From Plectosphaerella cucumerina (taxonomy: Eukaryota; Ascomycota; Sordariomycetes; Glomerellales; Plectosphaerellaceae), in NCBI GenBank assembly GCA_020746995.1, contig JAGPXD010000001.1, positions 7,068,001 to 7,132,000 of the forward strand: a DNA stretch of 64,000 nt, read 5' to 3'. Each line of letters opens with the position of its first letter. Position 1 is the stretch's first letter. The position numbers and the translations under genes are program-made. The notes under the pieces are model-generated. The model worked only from the letters and a program-made list of their open reading frames with translations. It did no database searches and was not told where the DNA came from. This document shows positions 11,057-22,529 of this stretch, piece by piece.

Positions 11057-11667
11057 TATGTTGATAGAGCCGTCTTACCGTTTCCCTGACTCGACCTTTT
11101 GTTCTGTGCTGGTCCAACAGGACGAGGTCTAGAACAAAGGGCAGACGGGTCCAGCCCATTTCCCCTGAGAAGCAGTTGGCCAGCCGTTGTGGTGTGGTAA
11201 ACGTGCTTCCCGCCGGCCCGCCTCCATCGCGTGGGAGCTGTTGATTGGCCAAGAACACGAAGCTTCCCCTCGCGAACTGCCCCTCATCAAACAGTGTCGA
11301 CTTGATCAATCGACACTTCTTCTGCCTCCTCGAGACAGCCCAATGCCCGCCAACTTGAACACCCCAGAACAGTGTCCGCACCGTGCACCCAAACGCCATC
11401 GACCCCACCTTCTGTTGAGCTTCCCCTCGCCCCTCGAACGGACCTGTCACAGTCTCCCGTCGGCCAGTGTCTCGCCTCCTCTGCACTCGACTCGACTCGA
11501 CCGGGACCCTTGCAGCAATCCATCCCCGACAACCTCCCCTTCCCCGCGAAGACACATCTCGGCCTCAAAAGCTTGACCGCTCCTCCATCTTCTACAACTT
11601 CCATCGACTCTCTCGCTCCATCAATCGTACCAATCTCCCCGACATCCACAACCGAACAACCGCCATC
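11057..11667. other. Divergent promoter region between CmcJ-like gene and HET-C2 gene
   Basis: 611 bp between two start codons pointing apart. The right half (11340-11667) is pyrimidine-rich (CTCCATC, TCTCTCGCTCC), as expected of the HET-C2 5' leader. No RNA gene or other coding frame is supported. Confidence 0.6.
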
Positions 11668-12457
11668 ATGTCCGCTCCTCAGATCCCCCCGGTGGCACCA
11701 TCATCGACACCTTCAAGAAGTCCTTCACCGATGTCCCCGTCGACCCCGCTAGCAAGGCCATCAACACCTCCGACTTCCTCGAGGCCACCGAGTCGCTGGT
11801 GACCATCTTCGGTATGGCCGAACTGGCTTCATCTCTGGACCTTCTTTTCTGACCCGCCTAGATGCCCTTGGCTCGGTCGCCTTCTCCCCCGTCAAGTCCG
11901 ATATGCTCGGCAACGTCAAGGTCTGTCTACTCAACATCCGTACCAGACCACATCCAGAACCCAGCTGACGTTCGTGCCTGGCAGAAAATCCGCGAGCGCT
12001 TCCTCGCCGCCCCCACCGAGTCCGAGACCGTCCAGGACCTCGTCCGCAACGAGATCAAGTCCAAGAAGCACGTCGCCGCCGAGGGTCTCCTCTGGCTGAC
12101 CCGGTGAGCATCATCCCTCTCCTCAAATACATCCAGCAATGCCAGTCCGCTGACCCCATTAGTGGCCTCGACTTCACCGCCCAGGCTCTCGACAAGAACA
12201 TCTCCAACCCCTCCCAGGAGCTCGCCGACTCGTTCCGCGAGGCCTACAGCGGCACCCTCAAGCCCCACCATGGCTTCCTCATCAAGCCCATCTTCAGCGC
12301 CGCCATGGGCGCCACCCCGTACCGCAAGGACTTCTACGCCAAGCTGGGCTCCGACGAGGCCAAGGTCCAGGGCGAGCTCGCCGTCTACCTCAAGTCGCTC
12401 AAGGAGATTGTCGTCATCCTGCAGCAGTTCCTCGCCAGCCCCGACGCCAAGTGGTAA
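11668..12457 (+). CDS. Glycolipid transfer protein HET-C2 (apparent 1-nt frameshift near the 5' end)
   Basis: GLTP-fold protein that moves glycosphingolipids between membranes; Podospora het-c alleles act in heterokaryon incompatibility. Exons: 11668-11811, 11862-11920, 11985-12103, 12163-12457, with three short introns. The body is clear: TFKKSFTDVPVD, DALGSVAFSPVKSDM, KIRERFLAAP, ETVQDLVRNE, LLWLTRGLDF and LKPHHGFLIKP. The problem is the first codons: ATG at 11668 reads MSAPQIPP, the expected family start, but the C-run at 11685-11690 has six C, which pushes the next codons out of frame; seven C would give MSAPQIPPGG followed by TIIDTF. Either a base is missing from the assembly or the allele is broken, or an unrecognised upstream exon supplies the start. 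Length would be about 205 residues. Identity is secure; integrity is not. Confidence 0.85.
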
Positions 12458-14165
12458 GCTCTGGGTGCGGGAGAAGAAGATAGGGGAATCGAAATAGCTG
12501 TGGGAGGGGGCATGCGGGGGCAGCAGGAGCAATATTTCAGCGGCGCGCAGAAGGGAGGGGGGCCTGCGAGATGATTTATGCGTATTCCCGCAGATGAGCG
12601 ATGCGCCGTCATCTCACGCGCCACATTCCACCCACGTCCCGGCCGCAGGCACCGCCGCGGACAAATAAATGATCGAATGACCTCAGCCTCAGAGGGAGGC
12701 TCAGACCTCCCCCTCCTCCTCTCTTCTTCACCCTGTGCTTGAACATGCCATCCATGGCCCGCATATGATGCCGGCTCGGCGGCCGGACGAGCGAAATACC
12801 GGAGCTATCTCAGTAGTCGCGATGGCCGAGGACCCTGTCATCTCAGCCTGCCTGTCATCGGCCCCCATCGCGATGGTACCTGACGCGGCCTCTGTACCCC
12901 GAAAGGCCAGCCTTGGCGCATCACGCCCTCGAGTCCCCTCCAAGAGCATTCGGCAGTGGAAGCCGGCTGGGGTCATCGTCGGCGAAATCCATCGTCAGCG
13001 AACAAGGGGCTTTTTCAAAGTAGCAGTGGGCCAGGAACGAGCAGAACCCTGGAGGAGGACGGGCTCACTGTCTGTTCAGGGACGAGTCGACGACAGCTCA
13101 CAAGGCTCATGCGGACATGTCCCCGCCTCTTCTTACGGTGACACCGTTCCTGGCGTCAGGGCGCGGCGCACAATAGCAGGGGGGCAACCTCTTGGGCTGA
13201 CTGGTTCCGGCAGCCATCCGTCAATTTCCAGGGGTAGCCCAATCAACCACCACCGTTGACACCACAGGACCTGGACAAAGAGTGTCAACAGCCGTCTCCC
13301 CCCAGTTCATGCCGCGCGACTGGCCCGTCCCCCATTTTGCCGCGCTGACCCCCTCTCGGCCGACCAAGGGACGTCGTCGTCCACCGGCGACAGGGTTTCT
13401 TGCCCAGGAACATTGAACACGGCCGTGCACCGACAACCTTTTCTCACTGATAACGGGCGGCGCAGGCACCCCCATGCGAGGATCACATCCCCTAACCCGT
13501 CGACGTTACCCCCCCGGCGCCTGAGAGGGTCCAATAACCCACCTGGAACCGGACATGATCACCCAAACGGACGGCCCAAGACCCTGGGCGCGACCTCGCC
13601 CGCGTCCCTGATTGGAGATTCCCTCGCCCGGGCCCCCTGTCACCGCGTGCCCTATTGAAAAGGGTTCTGGGAGCATCCGTGGACAGGGACCGTTTCCTGA
13701 CTGCCGCGAGTCAGGCACGGCCGAGTATCAGGGGACAGGGGGCCTCCTTTCGCCGACGACCAACCGTGTGTTGTGCTGGTGGTGGTGAAGCTGCAGGGTT
13801 CAGGACGGGATGGGAGGACCACCAAGGACGGCTTTTTCCCCAAGAGAGGCCATCAGCACATGTGATGGATGGATGGGGGCGCATGGAAGGGCTCCGCTGT
13901 CCATCGCGCCGCGGAAGTCCCATGCCTCGTTGACCTTCTCTCTTATATCTAGAGACGCAGTTGTTCATCGAACCACTCCATTCCCCTTTATTGATGCTGT
14001 AGCGTTCTGCCGTCTCGCCTCCTCACCCTCCTTACCTGCTCACTATCGTGGGCGTTCTCTCGTTTCGAGCCACCATCACCAGTCTAACCGACAGTCACTC
14101 TCTATCTCTCTCGCTGCAGTCGAGCCATTTCTGTTTATTGTCTAATACCCTTCTTCGCCATCACA
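12458..14165. other. Long gene-free region upstream of a secreted protein gene
   Basis: 1.7 kb without a credible gene; the longest frame (12735-13259, +) has no splice context, family resemblance or codon bias. The last 150 bases (14010-14165) are CT-rich with TCTCTCTCTCGCTGCAG, a typical leader, which could also hold a 5'-UTR intron ending near 14120. A TATA-like TCTTATATC lies near 13941. Confidence 0.55.
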
Positions 14166-15936
14166 ATGGCCCGTTTCAACATGCGCTCGACTCTCGCCGG
14201 CCTCCTCCTTGTGGCCGGCAGCGTTGTCAGCGCACACCAGGACTGCCAGTGCTCGCCCGGAAACGAGCGCATCACCTACATCGTCGTCGAAATGCCCGAG
14301 CAGCCCGCCGCTGTCATCGCTACCACCACGAGGTCGAGCAGCGCCGCCGCCGTGACGACCTCGGCCCCGGCTCCCGTCTTCTCGACCCTGACGCCTACCG
14401 CCTCGGCCACGCGCGTCGTCTCCGTCGGCTACGGCGACGAGGCCCCCAAGCCCGTCTACTCCCCCGTCTCGAGCAACACCAACAGCAACAAGCCCCCCGT
14501 CATCAACAAGCCTCACGTCAACAAGCCCGTCCACGAGAGGCCCCCCATCGCCGAGGACTACAAGCCCGAGAACACCACGCACACCTTTACGCCCTGCCCG
14601 GCCCCCAACGTCGACCGCAGCGACATCAAGAACCTCGTGCCTGCGCACAATGTCTCGCTCTACTACGCCGCTACGGACGAGAACGAGCAGGGAACTATCA
14701 ACATGACCCTGGCGTTCAACAACCCCGCCGTCGTGCTTGATGATGTCGAGGACGTCAAGGACGTGAGCTGCGGCGACGACGTGCTGACTGTCAAGTTTGC
14801 CACGCTCGAGGCATTTGATGAGGCCGTTGAGGACTGGGACATCAACGAGCCTTTCATCCTCATTACTGGCCACACTGGCGACTGTGCCGTCGAGTTTGAG
14901 CGTGGCTTCTTCGTTGTTGACGATGTTGTCTCTGACAAGGCCAAGCTGACTGTTACTGTCACCGCCACCAAGGGCGAGCTGCCCGACATTGCCGGTAAGC
15001 TGATCTTTCTCTTGTAACCCTCTTGCTTCTTGTGCTAACTATCTAGGCGCCCTCGAGATGGAGTTCAACTCGCTCCCCGCCGCTACCCTGACGCGCCGTC
15101 TAACCCTCGACCCCAAGTACGCCATCACCTTTGCCGAGGGCCTCCCCGAGCGCACCACCATCTTCTCCGACGGCAAGTACATCGAGGTCACCGCCGAGGA
15201 GGCCTGGTTCTCTTCGACCCTCACCTTCTCCGGCAAGCTCAAGTACAACTTCTGGGGCTTCAAGCTCGAGCAGCTCTACTTCGACATCGACGCCGAGTTC
15301 GACTCGTCCGCCGCCGTCTCCGCCTCCATCACCGCCGCCTTCACCGAGGCCATCAGCTACAAGCCCGACGCCCTGGCCTACTCCCTCGTCGACGTTCCCG
15401 GCATCATCTCCCTCGGCCCCGGCATCGCCTTCGGCCTCGCCCTCGACGTCAACGCCACCGCCGCCGTCGGCCTCTACGCCGGCGTCGACATCTCCCTCCC
15501 CGCCGGCAACGTCCACGTCGACTTCCTCGACGCCGCCAAGACGGGCACCTCGGGCTGGGAGCCCATCTACAACAGCTACGCCAACATCTCCCAGGCCGCA
15601 GACGTCAGCCTCGACGTCGGCGCCGACGTCACCGTCATGCTGCAGTTCAAGCTGCTCGGCGGCCTCGTCGACCTCTCCAGCGGCGTCACCGCCTCCCCCG
15701 GCTTCGCCAACACCTTCAAGCTGCGCGGCGAGCAGAACGCCGTCGTCAACGGCACCGTCAAGGCCATCGATGCTGGCATTGATGTGCCGACTGATGCCCT
15801 CGAGTGCGCTGACACGAATGGCATTGAGTTCACCTCGGACTTTTTCTTCAGCGTCTCGGCCTTTGCGACAAAGTGGTTCAACAGGGAGCTGTACAACGTG
15901 CGTGTCCCGCTTGTCGACTACTGCCTGGCTTTCTAG
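14166..15936 (+). CDS. Secreted cell-surface-type protein (DUF7029/DUF7223-like)
   Basis: Two exons: 14166-14994 and 15047-15936; the 52-nt intron (GTAAGC ... CTAAC ... CTAG) restores one 572-residue frame. A clear signal peptide occupies residues about 1-23 (hydrophobic AGLLLVAGSVVSA, cleavage before HQDCQC). Residues about 45-130 are Ser/Thr/Pro/Asn-rich (VSSNTNSNKPPVINKP) and probably O-glycosylated. From about 150 on come two beta-rich segments (IKNLVPAHNVSLYYA; later MEFNSLPAATLTRRLTLDP), the pattern of fungal secreted proteins annotated with DUF7029 and DUF7223. The C-terminus (VPLVDYCLAF) lacks an obvious GPI signal. Few cysteines. Function unknown; likely cell-wall or extracellular. 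The domain names are from memory and should be treated as tentative. Confidence 0.85.
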
Positions 15937-16331
15937 AGGAGGGAAGCGGATGTGGGCAGAGATTCTTGGTACATAGTTTTGAAATGTCTGTACGTACTCA
16001 GAACGTGCGAATGCATGAATGAGACAAAAGTGCCTCTTCTCTCCCCGGCGATCGTGATCCGAGATGTGCCGCCGGCCCGGTGTTCGGAGGATTCGATCCG
16101 CGCCGTGGAACCGGTTTGCGACCGGCGCCGAGATCGAGACCCGGACGTGCCGGGGTCAATGACCGCATGCTGACGATCTTCTTGGCGTCTTGACATATGT
16201 CAGAGGTTCAAGCAAGCTTCGAGAAGACGCTCATTTGCATTTCGAAGTTCTCATTTCGACTTCATCATTTCCGACTTCTTATCCCGCCACAGTTTCATTA
16301 GCTCTATCCTATCACCACAAGACACACCAAG
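15937..16331. other. Intergenic region, 3' of secreted protein / promoter of PMI
   Basis: 395 bp with no gene. CT- and TTC-rich bases just before 16332 suggest the phosphomannose isomerase leader. Confidence 0.6.
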
Positions 16332-17599
16332 ATGGCTTCAGTCGAACGTGTTTTCCAGCTCCAGGGGACGTGCAACAGCTACGACTGGGGCAAGACCGGC
16401 AGGAAGTCTCTCGCTGCCACGCTCTGCGAGAATACGCCTGGCACAGACTTCAAGATTGACGATGACAAGCCATACTCGGAGATGTGGTTTGGCGACTATC
16501 CCGACTTCCCTGGCCGTGTGCTGGCTACGGGCGAGCTCCTGGCCGACTACCTGAAGAAGGACAAGCAGACCCTCCTGGGCAACAAGGTCATCAATGAGCT
16601 GGACGGACAGCTGCCGTTCCTCCCAAAGGTGTGGCACACGTTCATCCCAGCAAAGCCTACCACTAACCTGCTTAGATCCTCTCCATCAGCAAGGCGCTTC
16701 CCTTGCAAATCCATCCCAACAAGGACCTCGCAGCCAAGCTGCACAAGGAAGACCCCGAGAACTTCACAGACCCCAACCACAAGCCCGAGATTGCCGTCGC
16801 CTTGTCTCGCTTCGAGGTCTTCGCCGGCTGGAAACCGCTGTCCGAGATCACGCCCGCCTTCAACCTTCCCGCCCTGCGCCGCTTCATTCCCGACGGCGTC
16901 ACCTCCTGGTCTGACGAGACCCTGCGCCAAGTCACGCGCCGCATCCTCTCTGCGCCCGAGGACGAGATCAAGTCTGCCCAGGATGCGCTGGCTGCAGTCT
17001 CCCGAGAGGATCTCGACCAGAACGCATACGTTCTCGACCTCCTTCCTCGTCTGCGGGAGCAGTACGGCCCGCGCGATCCAGGCACCATTGTCGCACTTCT
17101 GTGCATGAACTTCTTGGTCCTCGAGCCGGGAGAGGCCCTGTTTGTTCCCGCCGACGGCATCCACGCGTACCTCTCGGGCGATATTGTCGAGTGTATGGCG
17201 CGGAGCAACAACGTCCTCAATACAGGTTTCTGTCCGGCGGCCGATCGCGATAGTATCGAGCTGTTTGCTCGGGCGTTGACGTTTGCGCCGCACTCGAGGG
17301 AGGATGTTGCACTACCGAGGAAGCCGAGTGCGAGGGGGCGGAATGGCAAGACGGATGTGTTCAAGCCGCCGATTAGTGAGTTTGACATGCTCCGTGTTGG
17401 GCTTGGTGAAGGCGAGGAGGAGGTCATCGCCGCCGGGGAGGGCCCAGGTGTCGCCATCGTCACATCTGGAGAGGGAAAGTTGGAGGCGGACGGCAAGACC
17501 TTTGACGTCAAGGCGGGATACATCTTCTACGCCTCACCGGGGGTGGATGTCAAGTGGACGGCCTCGAAGAACCTGGAGGTGTACATTGCTGTCGTGTAG
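16332..17599 (+). CDS. PMI40: Mannose-6-phosphate isomerase (type I, zinc)
   Basis: Interconverts fructose-6-phosphate and mannose-6-phosphate, feeding GDP-mannose for glycosylation and cell-wall mannan. Two exons: 16332-16628 and 16676-17599 (47-nt intron, GTGTGG donor, CTAAC branch, CTTAG acceptor); 406 residues. Type I hallmarks: CNSYDWGK at the N-terminus (residues 14-21), SEMWFGDYPDFP, the zinc-ligand segment QIHPNKDLAAKLH (Q110, H112), E137 in KPEIAVAL, and VPADGIHAYLSGDIVE with H262. The C-terminal cupin half ends VYIAVV. All expected metal ligands are seen. The protein is slightly shorter than the yeast enzyme, as in other filamentous fungi. Its 3' end converges with the multicopper oxidase gene 101 bp away. 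Confidence 0.96.
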
Positions 17600-17700
17600 A
17601 ATTACGAGGTCTTTCAACCTCTCTCATTATGTACCTCATTAGATCGTCTAGATATTTCCCTTCAGAACGACGTCCCGTCATGAACTCATGCCCCCTCGGC

Positions 17701-19585
17701 TCAGTTGCCTCTAAACCTCATTCCTCGGCGCATCTTGGGCGACTTCCCATGCTTGTCCCAGTACTCCCTCAGCTTCTCCTCGACAGTCTTGACGTTGTTA
17801 TACGGCTGCAGACGCGCCATGGTCTCGATCTTGTCCGTGACTGCCTGCGCTTCGTAGTCACCGGTAGCCACAGGAACGGCCCTCCAACGAGCCTCCATGG
17901 GATCAGAGAAAGACGTCTCCTCGTAACCCAAATCCTTCAGGCTCGTAACGTTAAAGGCGGCCATCATCTCGCGATCCTCGTGGACCAGGTTATGGCAGTG
18001 GAACATGTACTCGCCGTCCCAAGGGGCGTACCAAGCCTCAACGCGCACCGTCTCGTTCGCGTCTAGCCACACGACGTCCTTGAGGCCGGCGGCCTCGTAT
18101 GGCAGCACGCCGCGGTTCCTGCCGCCGGTGCGCGAGATGACGCGGAAATCGATGAGGTGCACGTGGACGGGATGCGTCCATCCGCCGCTGTTGTTCTCGA
18201 GCTCCCAGATCTCAACGGTGCCACGGGGCACGTTGGCGAGCACACGGTTGTTGACGTTGGAGAAGCCGATGCCGTTGATGGTCCAGGTATTGTTGGTGCG
18301 GGCGAACTTGAACGAGTGCGCGAGCTCGCCCGACGACTTGGGCAAGTCGAGGGGCGGAGCTAGTGTTTCAGGAACGACAGACTTGTCTTCCTCGTCGCAC
18401 TTGTCCCCGACGATGAACCGAATCACGTTAACCGTCTCCTTGTAATCGTCATCGCTGCCGACACCCTCGCGGTTGCGCAGCGTCAGGTTTTGGTTTGCAA
18501 AGGGGGAGAAGTCGACGATGATATCGTAGCGCTCGGCCATGGACAGGCCTATGTAGGGCGTGGTTACGGGAGCCGGGAAGAGGCCGGCGTCACCAGCAAC
18601 GGCTTGGAAGGTGACGTTGGCACCGCCGGCGTCACGGAGGTAGAGAATGAAGGAGCGGGAGACGGCAGCGTTGAGGAGACGGAATCGGTACTTGCGAGGC
18701 TCGACGTGGAGGTAGGGCCAGGGCTGGCCGTTGACGTGGACGACATCGCCGTACAGGGAGTCATGCTTTACGCCGGGGGACAAGAGTGTGCCGTCCTCGC
18801 CGTACTGCTTGGCTTCGAGGAGCAGAGGGATATCGAACTTGCCGTAGCCGGATGGCAGGTTGAGTTTGTCCTCTTCCTTGTCGTGGACGATGTAGATGCC
18901 TGCCTGGCCGAAGTAGACGTTGTGGGCGGTCTGCAAGAGGGTTAGCAGGTAGAATCAGGAAGAGAACGGGACACTTAATACGTTATTCATGGCATGATCG
19001 TGGTACCAGGAGACGCGAGCACTCTGGCTGTTCGGCCAGTAGTAGTCCTTGTACTCGTTTGTTTTGATAACATCCTCCGCCCATCCATCCCAAGGGCTCC
19101 GCTACAAGATGTTAGTAAGGTACGTGCAGCAAGGACCGCCAGATGGGAGACGAACCGAGTAAGAGCCGTGGAGATGGATGGCGCTCTCGTTTTCGGCCTT
19201 GTTGGTGAAGCGGACAACCGACTCTTCGCCCTTTTCGACGATGAAAGTCGGACCAGGGGACATGCCGTCGTAGCCCGTCATCTGTGTTGGCTTCTGACCA
19301 GGGTAGATGTTCTTTTCAAACGCCTTGATGTCGATCTCGTAGTAGTTGATGGGCTTGTTCGTCACCGGGTTGTTGACTTGTCTGGGTTTGTGATGTCAGT
19401 TGCTGCCTTCTCTCTCTCTTCTTCTTCAAGGTGGAGACTCACCTGGTGGCCTTCTTGACCTCTGGGATGGGCAACGGTTGGCTGAAGAGCCAATGGTATG
19501 GCTGGCCCTCCCAGTCTTTTGCCGCCGCCTCCTGGACGAGGCCGGCGAGGCCAACATAGGCCAGGCACAGAGACGAGTACAGCAT
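17701..19585 (-). CDS. Multicopper oxidase, bilirubin oxidase type, secreted
   Basis: Four exons (transcription order): 19585-19443, 19381-19156, 19101-18982, 18930-17701; 572 residues. The signal peptide is residues about 1-22 (LCLAYVGLAGLVQEAAA). All four copper-binding clusters are present: HLHGS (H117, H119), WYHDHA (H157, H159), HPVHVHLIDF (H416, H419, H421) and HCHNLVHEDREM (H474-C475-H476, H480, M485), so trinuclear and type 1 sites are complete with an axial Met. SRSPWDGWAED and HVEPRKYRFRLLNAAVSR match the bilirubin oxidase branch rather than classical laccases; the length equals what I recall for the Myrothecium enzyme precursor. Likely oxidises phenols or tetrapyrroles outside the cell. 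Donor sites GTTCGT and GTATTA are non-consensus but the frames close exactly. Confidence 0.93.
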
Positions 19586-20500
19586 CGTTGCAAGGTCAAA
19601 GCCAAGACGGGAAGAGAAGCTTATCTGCCTGCGAGAACAACCACTAGAGGGATGCCGGGGATCAACTCTTTATGTTTTCTCTCCCCAGCCCTGACCCAGT
19701 GCCTGGATCTTCGCTGGGTCCGCCGCCCGAGGGCAAGACATGTTGTCCCCACGACATGTTGTCTGAGACCTCGGGAGATTGACATGGCCATCTCGGCAGC
19801 CTTATGGCCTCAATACCCGTGCCGGGATTGGGTATCACGATCGTGCGGCATGACGCCCTCAAGCCTCTCGGAGCCGAAATACCAGAGAGTCCGTCGAAAC
19901 GGGCTAATTCAGACGCCTCCTGCGGCGAGATCAGGAGCTGAGGGTGGACTAGAATGCGTGGACCCCTGAATTCGACGGTCTGGCTCGTTCGTCGAACAGG
20001 CAATGTCAACAATGCCCCGCGGCATTCCTGCAGCAGATGCATTCCAGTGGCACATTCGACACCGCACGTGCGTTGACCAGGGCACCCGTAATCCAAGACA
20101 GAGCTGGCCTGGCGATCCTTCGGGTGCTGATGTTCAGCTCGCCGTGTTTTCTGTTTTCCTTTTGTTGCTCATGCTTAATTACTGGCGGCGTGTTGCATGG
20201 CCGACCGGCACCATCGTGATCTCCCGTCATTCAGGCTCGGGAGGAGAAGTGAAGAGAGAGAGACCGTTTTCGATGTGTATTCCTAATTATATTTCCCGCG
20301 CATTTGAAAACAGAAGATATGGGACTCTACTGACTGTATCGCATGCAATCGGGCTTGGCCTTTCGTGCTCGGCGACGGCCACCTTGGCCTCGGCCTCGGC
20401 CTGGGCCGCGAGAAAACGTTGACGGGCCAGCTCGGCCCCTCGGCGGAGGTGGGACGCTCGGCCCGCAAGAACGGGTTGTTGGAGCGAAGCTACGAGCAGG
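19586..20500. other. Gene-free region upstream of the multicopper oxidase gene
   Basis: Nothing coding is supported. The strand near 20360-20460 has repeated GGCCTCGGC / GGCCTGGGC motifs next to the minisatellite. The multicopper oxidase promoter must lie in the first few hundred bases. Confidence 0.5.
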
Positions 20501-20504
20501 TCAA

Positions 20505-20606
20505 CCGACGCAGCAGATCAGCCGACGCAGCAGATCAACCGATGCAGCAGATCAACCGACGCAGCAGATCAACCGACGCAGCAGATCAACCGATGCAGCG
20601 GGTCAA
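20505..20606 (+). repeat. Minisatellite, six 17-bp units
   Basis: Units CCGACGCAGCAGATCAA at 20505, 20522, 20539, 20556, 20573 and 20590, with C/T variation at position 5 and a last unit ending GCGGGTCAA; a seventh partial unit follows. Period 17 is counted directly. Any reading frame across it is an artefact of the repeat. Confidence 0.95.
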
Positions 20607-20629
20607 CCGACCCGCGAGTAAGTCCCTAG

Positions 20630-21241
20630 GTAGATAGGTACGCTGAACAAATCCCCTGAAGCTGGTGTGGCGGACTGAAGATGCTATGCGATACTCGCGG
20701 CCGACATGAAAGCGCGCAGGGTTCGCCCGTCGTCAGGTACTTGGCGAAGTTGCTGCGGAGTGTGGTCATGTCCCACGAGTGCTTGTTCTCAAACCGTCCG
20801 AGGTCGCCCGTGGGATCAGTGAAGTAGTCGGCGCCGTCGGCCTCGAGTATCATATGGTTCCAGGGTCTTGTTTCCCAGTTCTTCTTGGATTGGGTTGTAT
20901 GCGACTTTCGAATCCCCTCAAAGGGGTTGTTGGCCATGGGATACCCATTGGCTCTGGGTGGCCGAATGGGAAGCCGGTCGGGGGACCCCCAAAGGAGCGC
21001 CCAAAGAGGGAGATAGGACCCGGCTGCTCGGGGTAGGGGGGAAGGGGAAGGGGGGGCCTCGCCCATGTCGAAGTCCTGGGAGGATGTCAGACCCATTCGT
21101 TAGATAACTGGATTTAGACTTACGATGGGCGCATTCTCCTCCTTGGCCTCCTTCTCGGCTCGGTGGCGGGCCTCCCGCTCTGCCGGCCGAACGAACCAAG
21201 CGCCAACGGCGTGGCCATGAGGGCCCGCCGGGCTTCAATTA
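20630..21241 (-). pseudogene. Possible degraded protein-coding gene of unknown family
   Basis: The - strand shows coding-like pieces but no complete gene. One piece just left of 21241 (HAVGAWFVRPAEREARHR, then RAEKEAKEENAPI) ends at a good donor GTAAGT, and a CTAAC/CCCAG intron (about 21074-21121) leads to DFDMGEAPP. Beyond a C/T-rich low-complexity stretch (20990-21060) another phase carries NPFEGIRKSHTTQSKKNWET, RPWNHMILEADGADYFTDP and FAKYLTTGEPC. The phases do not join without a shift in the C-runs, there is an upstream stop (TGA) without ATG, and no known domain is recognised. This looks like a decayed or truncated gene; a real spliced gene with the C-run outside an exon is the alternative. 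Confidence 0.35.
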
Positions 21242-21341
21242 TGCAAATGCGACCCCTGGAGAGCTCGCGGCCCGGACCATGGACAGCTTCGTGCAGCTCA
21301 TGAACAGGCAGCAGCCTGGACAATCCGTACGTTCTTGTCAC

Positions 21342-22529
21342 GATGTATAGGTGTAAACCTACCGTCTCCTAGAGACGGGTCCGTCTTTTGGCCTAGCGGT
21401 ACAACGCCATAGTTCTCTACCTACAATCTCATCTTCATCCTCTGTCACATTGTTTTGTCTGCCACATTATTATCCTCCGTCACATCATCTATCTTCACAT
21501 CCATATTAACATAGTTCCTGCCATCTGGAGAGGCCCGTTGATGACGGCACCTCTCAGCCCCTCCAAGCCGCATCTCACCTTCGTCTGAAGTGAGTTCTGG
21601 CGAACGGAGAAGCTTGCCCGTGATTTCTCATCTCGGTCCTCTATCATTAACAGGCAATGAGCTTTTCAGGTACGAAAATCACTCTTTAAACATAGCACTA
21701 CACTCAGTATCAAGAATGTCGTCCAGTCGTTGTTAAGTCGTCATAGCCAATTACCAAGGTACCTCTCACGACGGCGATGGGTCCTCGTGACACTGGGCTC
21801 GCACTGCTCTAGCCCCCAGTTCTAGGGATTATGGCTTTTGTGGCTGAGAGCTTCGCAGACGTCTACTCGTACTTGACGAACATGACATCGCCGCATGTGG
21901 CGCTGGCGCTCACTTGTGCCTCTCGGGCCGCATCGGGGTAGCTGGTGTCACGGACACGAAGTGACCGCATTGGTCTTTCCAGCTGCGCAGTGTGAGGCTG
22001 GTGAACGGGCGTGACACCAAGCACTTCAGATCGTCTACTTCCAGGCCGGGAGTGAACCGGATGCTTATTATGCTGAGTGATGTTCGCGGAGGGGCGCAAG
22101 GTCGAACCCAAAGACCCTGGATCTTCAGAACCGGGCAGACTTACTTGCTACCAAGAGAAATGTACTCGGCTAGATCAGTAAGAAAAACCAAAACTCTCTT
22201 ATAAATTAAAGTGATGTCTTCATACTTCTAACGACAAGTCTGCACTCTTAAAAGGGATGAGAAAATACTAAGCCCGAAACAGCCTGCGTGTCGCCCCCAC
22301 CCCCGCCAGTGGAGTGCCCGCTCCCGTCGAGTCCCTCTCGGCGCCCGGGTTTCCGGGCCCCGGTCGCCGACCACGTCACGCCGGCGAGCCTCCTCCCCGT
22401 CGCCTCAGTCGTCCTGCCATCAGTGACGTTCACCCATCTCCCTCGCGTCCGGGAGACGGATCTCATCTTGCCCGAAGCCCCCGTGTCCCCGGCATCTCTG
22501 CCCATCTCAGCTCGGTTGTCTGACACATT
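21342..22529. other. AT-richer gene-free stretch
   Basis: Base composition drops in GC compared with its surroundings (ATTATTATCC, CATCTATCTTCACATCC). No coding frame, tRNA or complete transposon is visible. The sequence CCGTCTCCTAGAGACGG near 21362 is a short palindrome. The right end (22270-22529) is C-rich and pyrimidine-rich and probably serves as leader for the following regulator gene. Confidence 0.45.

Noticed and set aside
12735..13259. 174-codon + frame upstream of the secreted protein gene
   Set aside because: No domain, no splice context, and composition like the flanking non-coding DNA.
14142..14873. 243-codon frame on the - strand over the secreted protein gene
   Set aside because: Shadow of the signal-peptide gene; Val/Gly/Arg/Asp-rich without motifs.
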